In this document: piece after piece, positions 54,157 to 62,500 of the stretch
How the letters are laid out: each line of letters starts with the position of its first letter
Position numbering within the stretch: position 1 is the first letter of the stretch
Assembly (NCBI RefSeq): GCF_947495995.1
Contig: NZ_CANMAX010000010.1
Location: 62,001-126,000, forward strand
Direction: 5' to 3'
Length of the DNA: 64,000 nucleotides
Origin: an uncultured Tenacibaculum sp.
GTDB taxonomy: Bacteria > Bacteroidota > Bacteroidia > Flavobacteriales > Flavobacteriaceae
Program-made: the position numbers and the translations under genes
The notes under the pieces: generated by a model
What the model saw: only the letters and a program-made list of their open reading frames with translations
Databases searched by the model: none
What the model was told of the DNA's origin: nothing

Positions 54157-55335
54157 ATGAAAGATCGTTTATTTTTCGGGAAAACTTTTTGTGCGGTTGA
54201 ATTTTCATTCGATGCAGAAGGTAATGAAGTATATTACAGTCTTCAGCTTTTAAAGAAGCAGAAAGAGTTAGAGATAAAAAAGTCGGAACAATTTACTGAT
54301 TTAGTAGCTTTATGTAAAGAGTTAAAAAAAGACAATCAAGATCATATAGTTTTGGTTGTTAATAACAAACAAGTACTTTCTAAAAATTTGGATAAATTAA
54401 ATGATGAAAAGAAAGTATTGTTTAAGAGAGCTTATCCTTCACTTTCTTTAAATGATTTTTATGTCCAAATAACTGAATTATTAAATCATATTAGTATCTC
54501 AGTAATAAGAGAGAGTTATATAATTGAATTAACTAAAAGTTTTTCTAATCATCAGATCGAAGTTTTAGATATTTACTTAGGGAATGCTTCATTTTCTTCA
54601 CTAGCAAATATTGTCCAAGAGAGTCAAGTTTACACATCTAATGCTAAATTAAAAATAACTGAAGAAAAGGTTGAGAGTATAGAGAGTAAATCATTTGAAA
54701 GTGAGAATTATCTTATAAACGGACTTCAGATAAATAGTAAATATATTTTATCGCTTAATGCAATAGTCAATTTTTATTTGATTAAAAATGTAGCTTATGA
54801 AAATAGTAAGTTAAACGACTTTAAAAACAGAAAAATATTTAACCTTGGATATAAAACAGTACTAGGAATTATTTTTATGTTAGTGTTAGCTAATTTTATG
54901 TTTTTTAATAATTATAACACTAAAGTTAACAATTTAAGCCAACAGTTAGAAGTTAAAAAAGGTGTGAAATTAAAGCTTAAAAAGTTAAAGGCTAATGTAA
55001 AAAAGAAACAAAAGTTATTAGCAGAACTTCAAAACTCGTCTTCATTTTCAGTTTCAAAATATGCAGATCAAGTTGTGGCAGAGATGCCATCTTCAATTAT
55101 TTTAAGTGACATTATTTACCAACCATTATCTCGTCCTCTTAAAAAAGATAAAGAGACAAATTTTAAAACTAAAGAAATTGAAATAAAAGGATTGTTAAGT
55201 GATTATGTAGAGTTTACAGAATGGATAGACGGAATTGAAAAAAAGAGTTGGGTTAAAGAGTTGTCGCAATTAACAACTGAAAAGGAAAAGAAAAAAAAGA
55301 ATTCTAATTTTCACATTTTAATTCGAGTTAAATAA
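54157..55335 (+). CDS. GspL-like (PilM/PilN-type) inner-membrane assembly protein
   Basis: A 392-residue bitopic protein. The N-terminal 225 residues look like a cytoplasmic actin-like (PilM/GspL-cyto) domain, one membrane helix lies at about 233-252 (VLGIIFMLVLANFMFFN), a coiled-coil of Lys/Leu heptads follows (about 258-290), and the C-terminus has a PilN-like ferredoxin fold (YADQVVAEMPSSIILSDIIY; EIKGLLSDYVEFTEWIDGIE). PilM and PilN parts fused in one chain is the GspL layout. The assignment is by architecture and position more than by strong sequence identity. Confidence 0.72.
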   Translation: MKDRLFFGKTFCAVEFSFDAEGNEVYYSLQLLKKQKELEIKKSEQFTDLVALCKELKKDNQDHIVLVVNNKQVLSKNLDKLNDEKKVLFKRAYPSLSLNDFYVQITELLNHISISVIRESYIIELTKSFSNHQIEVLDIYLGNASFSSLANIVQESQVYTSNAKLKITEEKVESIESKSFESENYLINGLQINSKYILSLNAIVNFYLIKNVAYENSKLNDFKNRKIFNLGYKTVLGIIFMLVLANFMFFNNYNTKVNNLSQQLEVKKGVKLKLKKLKANVKKKQKLLAELQNSSSFSVSKYADQVVAEMPSSIILSDIIYQPLSRPLKKDKETNFKTKEIEIKGLLSDYVEFTEWIDGIEKKSWVKELSQLTTEKEKKKKNSNFHILIRVK

Positions 55336-55853
55336 TGAACTATAGAAAAAGAAACATATTACTACTCATAGGTTTTGTAGTTAGTTTACCTATTTTATAC
55401 TTAATAAGTTTTGAAAGTACTATTGAATTAAAAAGAAATTTAGAAAGGTTAACAAAGGAAAAAGACGCCACAGATAATGTAAGTTCAAATATTATCAGAT
55501 TAAGACAACAAGAAAAGTATATAGATTCAATCCTAAAGAGTAAAAATGTATTATTAAATAACTCTTTCCAACAAATTTTATTGAAAAAAATCAATTCTTA
55601 TCAGAATCAAAACGACATTGAGATTATAGAGTTCAATAATTATATGGAGGTTGTTGATAATGGAATACGATCTCAAATGTATCCGATAATTATCAAAGGA
55701 AATTATAATTCTTTATTGCACTTTCTTAACTTTTTTGAACAACAAGGTTTAGGGGAAATTAAATCATATAGTTTTAAAAAGAAGAAAGACTATTCGAGAA
55801 GAAAAGATTACTTAGTCTTAGAATTATTATTAAAAAGAGTTCTTTCTGAATAA
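55335..55853 (+). CDS. GspM/PilO-like inner-membrane assembly protein
   Basis: A 172-residue bitopic protein: a membrane helix at residues 8-25 (ILLLIGFVVSLPILYLIS), a coiled coil (about 30-70), then a ferredoxin-like domain (about 85-170) with YPIIIKGNYNSLLHFLNFFE, the typical PilO/GspM helix, and a final strand KDYLVLELLLKRV. Its start overlaps the GspL-like stop by one base (TAATG), as PilN and PilO genes are often coupled. It is the last gene of the cluster. Confidence 0.72.
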   Translation: MNYRKRNILLLIGFVVSLPILYLISFESTIELKRNLERLTKEKDATDNVSSNIIRLRQQEKYIDSILKSKNVLLNNSFQQILLKKINSYQNQNDIEIIEFNNYMEVVDNGIRSQMYPIIIKGNYNSLLHFLNFFEQQGLGEIKSYSFKKKKDYSRRKDYLVLELLLKRVLSE

Positions 55854-55919
55854 TTTTAAAAAAACATGGGTAACAAATTTAAGATCAATACACATTACAA
55901 TAAGTCAAACAAAAATATG

Positions 55920-55927
55920 TAATTTTG
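55920..55927 (+). promoter_or_regulatory. -7 box of the RHS-protein operon
   Basis: TAATTTTG matches TAnnTTTG, 56 bp ahead of the first RHS gene, so the RHS pair can be transcribed separately from the secretion-like genes. No good -33 element is seen. Confidence 0.45.
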
Positions 55928-55983
55928 CATCGAATTTTAAAAAAGATTGTTATTTAAAATTAATTGCTAAAAATCATTTATTT

Positions 55984-58900
55984 ATGAGAAAATTATCAAT
56001 CAGTATTTCTATGCTGTTATTGTCTGTATTTGGGTACGGACAAAATCTACCTGAAATAGTTCCACCTTCACCATCGGTTGGAGCATTAATGAAAATAGAA
56101 CAGGTACCTGTAAGTAATTATACAGGTCAGCCTAATATTAATTTACCTCTTGTTTCTAAGCAAGTAGCGAATAATTTAGCCATTAATTTTGGTTTAAATT
56201 ACCATACTACGGGTATAAAAACGACAGAGAAATCTGGTTGGGTTGGTACCGGTTGGTCTTTACAAGGAGAAGCTGTAATTTCTAGAAGTGTAGTTGGAAT
56301 TCCTGATGACTATAATGATATATATGGCGGAAGTAAAAAAGTAGGTGTATACCATAATGGATATTTTGATTTAGAGTGGAGACCTACTGGTCGTTTGTTA
56401 TTAGCAGACGATCCAGCTATAAATCGTTTTTTATGGAATGCTAGTGGAAAAGGAAGTGGAAGTGATGCTAATGAAGGTGCTTTTGATAAAGAGCTAGATA
56501 TCTATCAAGTAAATATTTTTGGAAAAACAGCACGTTTTGTTATGCCAAAAGAAGGAAATACTTTGGTAGTAAAAATGCTATCAAATTCGTCAAATTTAAA
56601 AGTAGAACCGATTTATAATACTTCCACATTTAGTATAAGTTCTTTTAAAGTTACAGATACTATGGGGGTTCAGTATATTTTATCAGAAAAAGAAGAAACA
56701 ATAAATATAGCTTTTTCAGGTTCAATTAGCCAAGGTAGAGATGCGGTAGGTAATACTTCACAAGAATCTAGAACAGAATATGTTTCATCTTGGAAAGCAA
56801 CTTCAATACAAAGGATAAATACCACAGAGCTTTTAAAATTAGAATATCAAACAGTCACTCAAGAGTTAGAATTACCAAAAACTTATGTCACGAATAAGAT
56901 AACGGATTTAGGTTTACCTAATGCTTCTGCACCACTAGAGTATAAAATGATTGAAACTTTTGAAAGTGAAGTTGGAGATTTTTGTCAAGTTTGTCCTCAA
57001 TATAATAGAACTATAGCGTTACCTCAAAGAACAGTTTCTGTACTACGTCAAAATTTAATAACAAAAAAATTAAAGAAAGTAACTGTTACAGAAACAGGAG
57101 AAACTATTGTGTTTAACTTAAAATCTGGTGTGCACCCAGAATATTTATCTGGTGGTAAGATTTTAAATGATATTGAATATAAAGATGGTTTTGGGAAATC
57201 AATAAAGAAAGTTGTGTTTACGTACTCAACGAATTCAGCGAATCGTCTTTTCTTAGATCGTTATGATGAGATATTTAACGGAACAGGTACATTAACCCAT
57301 CGTTTTGGCTATAATAGAAAATCAGAACTTCCAGTTTATAACAATTCAGATAATAAAACAACAGATATTTGGGGATATACAAAGGCTGACGATTCTTTTA
57401 AATCAAAATTATTACAATTACCGACTAAATCTGCTGATCCTGATCATGTAACGACAGGAGTTTTACAAGTAATCCACTATCCAACAGGAGGTTCTCAGGT
57501 TTTTGAATTTGAATCTAATACTTTCTCTTCTCATGGTGATGCATTATTTACAAATGATGAGTTTAAAAATTTGAATCCAAACAATTATGATGTTTTATCT
57601 AAGATTCAAAATATGACATTGAGTGGGAATGCTAGCGATGCTGGTTATTCTCAGCAAAATATCACGATAACAGTTAACGAAACTACTTCAACTACATTGT
57701 CTCCAACAATTACAAGTGGAAGTCAAAATGTAATCGATAATACAAAATTTGTATTAGAAAAGATAACATCTAATGGAAGTATAATTAGCTCTGAAAATTA
57801 TCCAGTAAATAAAGAAAGTAGTATAGAATTAACACCAGGTACGTATAGATTTAGATTGTTTTCGCTTAGTTTAAACTCAGGGACTAGTATTTTAGGAATT
57901 ACAAAGTCGTTACCTTCTAATATACTAGCAGTAAATACAAGAGTATATTATAAGAGTTATAAATCGAATTTAGAACGTTTCATTTTTGGAGGAGGAGTTA
58001 GAATAAAAACAATTCATCTTAAAGCAGAACCATTAGCTTTAGAAAGTGATAAAACAATTAACTTTGAATATAAGAATGCAAAGAATGGTTCAGAGTCAAG
58101 TGGAGTTATTGACGGATTCTTTACTAAGCAACGTGCTTACTCGGTAAACAAAACTCATATTTTTGGATATTATACAGGTCCAGTGGCAACAAATGTATTA
58201 GGATTTAGTGCAGAACCAATTGTAGTAAGTTATGATATTACAGAATATTTAAATAACCCATATATTAGCTTGACACAAGGAGCAGATGTTGGTTATGAAA
58301 AAGTTTTTGTTTCAGAATTAAATAACGGATATTCAGAATACGAATATACATCTGCCAAAACTTTCCCTACTTACGGACAAAATTATGGGTACCCATTCAT
58401 TCCTGTTAAAAGTAAGGCTCATTTACATGGAAGCTTGGTGCGTGAACGAATATTTTCTGAATCGAATAAACTACTTAATGAAGTAATCAATTCTTATGAT
58501 GAAAAAGAAGAAAAAGTTACTTTTAATATTTTTACTCAAGATAAAGACGATTGTGCTTATTATCAATTTTATAGTACTTACGATGCTTATTTAGCTAAAT
58601 TTCCAAGTACAGGTAGAGAATTTTTATTTGATACAAATTTAAGTTCTAGATCTGGAATTTATGATAATTGTGGAAGTGAAGGTATTCCAGTTTGGAGATA
58701 CTTTATCGATCAATATCACAGTAGATATCTATTAAATAAAAGAATATCTAAAAGCTATTTTTATCCAGCTTCAGGAAATGCTGTAGTAACTACGAATGTA
58801 GAAGATATTTATTATAATAGCCGTGATTTAGTAACGAGTACTACAATGACCAATAGTAAAGAAGAGCAAATTTCTACAACAAACAAATATGCTCATGAAG

Positions 58901-59526
58901 CTAATAATTCACGTTTAATCTCTGAAAATCGTATTACTACTCCTATAGAGGTAAAAACATCTAAACTTTTAGGTTTATCAGAAACAATTTTAAGTAAACA
59001 AAATACGGTTTACAAAGATTTTGGAAATGGTTTTTATATGCCAGAAAAAGTTCAAACGAGTAAAGGGAGTCAAATTTTAGAAGACCGAGTAGTTTACCAT
59101 AGTTATGATAACAAAGGAAATCCAACAGAGGTAAGTAAAAAAGACGGAACTTCAGTAGTTTATATCTGGGGATACAATCAAACGCAACCTATTGCTAAAA
59201 TAGAAGGAGCAACCTTAAGCACAATTCCGTCAGCTACAATTACAAATCTTCAAACCTTATCGAATAACGATAATGATCGAAGTATTAATACAACAGGATC
59301 AGAAGGCGCTTTACGTGTTGCATTAAACAACCTACGTAATTTAACAGCTTTAAAAGATGCTCTAGTAACCACATTTACTTACGATCCATTAGTTGGAGTA
59401 ACAAGTATTACCGATCCAAGAGGAGAAACTATTTATTATGAATATGATGAATTTAATAGACTAAAGTTGATCAGAAATTCAGAAGGTCATATTGTTACAG
59501 AACACCAGTACAACTACAAAAACTAA
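55984..59526 (+). CDS. Secreted RHS/YD-repeat protein
   Basis: A 1180-residue exported protein (signal peptide MRKLSISISMLLLSVFGYG). The N-terminal region (about 30-130) resembles the shell-forming start of Bacteroidota RHS proteins (PNINLPLVSKQVANNLAIN; GWVGTGWSLQGEAVISRSV). The middle is a beta-rich scaffold; YD-type repeats occur near the C-terminus (VVYHSYDNKGNPTEVSKKDG, EYDEFNRLKLIRNSEGHI). It has no RHS-core end, no toxin tip and no type IX sorting domain. It is followed within 10 bp by the second RHS gene, so the two probably act as a pair. Confidence 0.88.
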   Translation: MRKLSISISMLLLSVFGYGQNLPEIVPPSPSVGALMKIEQVPVSNYTGQPNINLPLVSKQVANNLAINFGLNYHTTGIKTTEKSGWVGTGWSLQGEAVISRSVVGIPDDYNDIYGGSKKVGVYHNGYFDLEWRPTGRLLLADDPAINRFLWNASGKGSGSDANEGAFDKELDIYQVNIFGKTARFVMPKEGNTLVVKMLSNSSNLKVEPIYNTSTFSISSFKVTDTMGVQYILSEKEETINIAFSGSISQGRDAVGNTSQESRTEYVSSWKATSIQRINTTELLKLEYQTVTQELELPKTYVTNKITDLGLPNASAPLEYKMIETFESEVGDFCQVCPQYNRTIALPQRTVSVLRQNLITKKLKKVTVTETGETIVFNLKSGVHPEYLSGGKILNDIEYKDGFGKSIKKVVFTYSTNSANRLFLDRYDEIFNGTGTLTHRFGYNRKSELPVYNNSDNKTTDIWGYTKADDSFKSKLLQLPTKSADPDHVTTGVLQVIHYPTGGSQVFEFESNTFSSHGDALFTNDEFKNLNPNNYDVLSKIQNMTLSGNASDAGYSQQNITITVNETTSTTLSPTITSGSQNVIDNTKFVLEKITSNGSIISSENYPVNKESSIELTPGTYRFRLFSLSLNSGTSILGITKSLPSNILAVNTRVYYKSYKSNLERFIFGGGVRIKTIHLKAEPLALESDKTINFEYKNAKNGSESSGVIDGFFTKQRAYSVNKTHIFGYYTGPVATNVLGFSAEPIVVSYDITEYLNNPYISLTQGADVGYEKVFVSELNNGYSEYEYTSAKTFPTYGQNYGYPFIPVKSKAHLHGSLVRERIFSESNKLLNEVINSYDEKEEKVTFNIFTQDKDDCAYYQFYSTYDAYLAKFPSTGREFLFDTNLSSRSGIYDNCGSEGIPVWRYFIDQYHSRYLLNKRISKSYFYPASGNAVVTTNVEDIYYNSRDLVTSTTMTNSKEEQISTTNKYAHEANNSRLISENRITTPIEVKTSKLLGLSETILSKQNTVYKDFGNGFYMPEKVQTSKGSQILEDRVVYHSYDNKGNPTEVSKKDGTSVVYIWGYNQTQPIAKIEGATLSTIPSATITNLQTLSNNDNDRSINTTGSEGALRVALNNLRNLTALKDALVTTFTYDPLVGVTSITDPRGETIYYEYDEFNRLKLIRNSEGHIVTEHQYNYKN

Positions 59527-59533
59527 AGATGCA

Positions 59534-62500
59534 ATGAAAAAGATATTCTATATATTATTACTAGTTCCTGTTATCGTATTCTCACAGAATACGAATGAGA
59601 ACTATGTGGTTACAAAAGCTTATAAAGAAGCGAGAACCACACCGATTACAGGTCATGACAAAAATAAGGTTATGACTACCATTCAATACTTTGATGGCTT
59701 AGGCCGATTAAAGCAGAGTATTGGATTAGAAGCAGGAGGAAATACAGTTTCTTCTAATGTAATTCCGTTAGATTGGACATCAGGAAACACAGGTTCTACT
59801 GATTTTTTCAATAAAAACGGTACCGATTCAGAAAGTAGAATCGTTTCAGGGACGACACCTTTTGGAGATACAGACTTATTATGGGAGTGTATTCCAGATG
59901 CAGCGAGTGGTCCAGATGGAGGATGGAATACTGATTATTTTAAGATTGATAATACGAAAAGTTATCGTTATAGTGTTTGGGTAAAACGTATAGGAAGTCA
60001 TAATGGTACAATTTATCATGGGACACAGAATGTTCGTAACTTAGATGGTACAACTAATGGTAATCCATATTTTTGGCAAGGATTTTTACCTCAATTAGAT
60101 ACATGGTATTTATTAGTAGGAGTAATACATCCTCATTCTTATACAAGTTCAAGAGGTACAGGCACAAGTGGTGTATATGATGTTAATGGAAATAAGATAT
60201 TAGAAGGAAATGAATTTAAATGGCATTCAGGCGTTCAAACTACAAGGCTAAGAAATTATCTGTACTATTCAACAAACACCAGTGTTCGTCAATATTTTTG
60301 GAGTCCATTATTTCAAGAGTTAGATGGTAGTGAGTTACCCTTAGATGCTTTAAAGAATCGTCCAACTACTTTAGTAGGAGAAGAGCAGATAAACGATATT
60401 GTTACTCATGTTAGCTACGATAATTTAGGAAGACAAACCAAAGAGTATTTACCATTTACGAATGGATCAAACAACGCAAACCTTCGTACGGGCAATGTTG
60501 AATTAGCCACTCAATCATACTATGGCAAAAAATATGCTAAAGATTTTGCAGGAGTAAGTTTACCAGGAGATATCAATGCATATTCAGAAAAAGGATTTGA
60601 AAATTCACCATTAAACCGAGTAATGCAACAAGCAGCACCGGGAACAGATTGGAAATTAGGTAATAATCATGAAATTCGATTCGATTACCAAGCCAATCTA
60701 GGAAATGAAGTTCGTAAATATTATATAACGACTTTTTTTTCTGACAATCTATATACTCCAACATTACAATTAAATACCGCGAGTAGCAATAATAATGGAT
60801 ATTATAAATTAGGAGAATTAAGTAAGACGATTACCAAGGATGAAAACTGGACTTCAGGTTTAGATCATACTACCGAAGAGTTTAAGAACAAACAAGGACA
60901 AGTAGTTTTAAAACGTACATACAATAATAATCAACGACACGATACATATTATGTCTACGATGATTTTGGTAATTTAACTTATGTATTACCACCAAAGGCA
61001 GAAGGAACAGTAGCTAAGCCATCAAGTACGGTTTTAAGTGAATTATGTTATCAATACAAATACGATAATAGAAATCGTTTGGTTGAAAAGAAAATACCAG
61101 GTAAAGGTTGGGAGTCTATAGTATACAATAGATTAGATAATCCTGTTGTTACTCAGGATGCTGTTTTAGATGCTCAGAAAAAATGGTTATTTACAAAGTA
61201 TGATAAACTAGGTAGAGTAGTTTATACGGGATATCAAATGAATTCAAGTAGTAGAACAACATATCAAAATGCTGCAAGTTCAACAGCAAATGCTCAATGG
61301 GAAGACAGACAAAATTCAGCTAGAGCTTTAGGAGGAACTACTGTTTATTATACAAGTAAAGCTATTCCGACGACGGTGACAGAAGTTTACACAGTAAACT
61401 ACTATGACACTTATGTAGATTTACCAAGTGGTTTATCAGCTACAGTAACCACGAGTTATGGTCAAACTTCTACAACAAGAACCAAAGGATTAGCTACAGT
61501 GACTAAAGTACGAGTTTTATCTACTAACGATTGGATCACAACAGTAAGTTATTACGATGAAAAAGCTCGTCCTATTTATGTATATTCAAAGAATGACTAT
61601 TTAAATACAATAGACATTGTTGAGAGTAAGTTAGATGATTTTACGGGTAAAGTTTTAGAAACAAAAACTACTCACAAAAAAACAGGAAAGAGTGATATTG
61701 TTACTGTAGATCGATATGAGTATGATCATATGGATCGTTTGGTAAGTCAAACACAACAAATAAATGATCAAATCTCAGAACGAATTGTAAAGAACAATTA
61801 CGATGATTTAGGTCAGTTAGAAAGTAAATTAGTAGGAAACGGGACCAAAGATGGATATAAAGATGTCACTAGTGGTATTTCGATAAGTAACAATACGATT
61901 ACAAAAACAGGAGCTACTGGTTGGACTCATGGTTTGGCTACACAAGGAACTATTTCAGGAGATGGATATGTAGCATTTACTGCAGGTACTACTAATAAAA
62001 ATCAAATGATTGGATTGTCTTCATCAAACATTGATGCTAGCTATGTTTCTATAGAATATGCTATTTATCTTAGAAGTAATGGTTTAGTTTCAGTTTATGA
62101 ATCAAGATCACACAAAGGGTATTTTGGAAACTATACTACAGATGACATATTTAAAGTAGAGCGTATTGGAAATAAGGTTTACTACAAGAGGAATGATATC
62201 ACTTTTTATGTGTCACAAACAACGTCAAGCAGTAGTTTACTTGGAGATATTAGCTTAGGGCAACAAGGTGCAAAAATCAAAGATTTTAAGATTGTAGATA
62301 ACAGTAAAGGGTTACAAAAAGTTGATTACAAGTACAATGTTCGAGGATGGTTAACAAATATCAATGAAGATGTGCATAATGACAATGATTTGTTTAACTT
62401 TAGAATCAAGTATAACGATAGTGATGTGGAGTTAAGTAAGCGTTTATATAATGGTAATATTTCTCAGACTAGTTGGCAAACTACCAATGTAGATAATAGT

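Noticed and set aside
45681-55853. Cluster as a twitching type IV pilus or DNA-uptake system
   Set aside because: There is no PilT-type retraction ATPase or DNA-uptake gene (comEC, comEA) in the cluster, and the GspK-like protein and fused GspL-like protein favour a secretion-type pseudopilus. It cannot be fully excluded without the rest of the genome.
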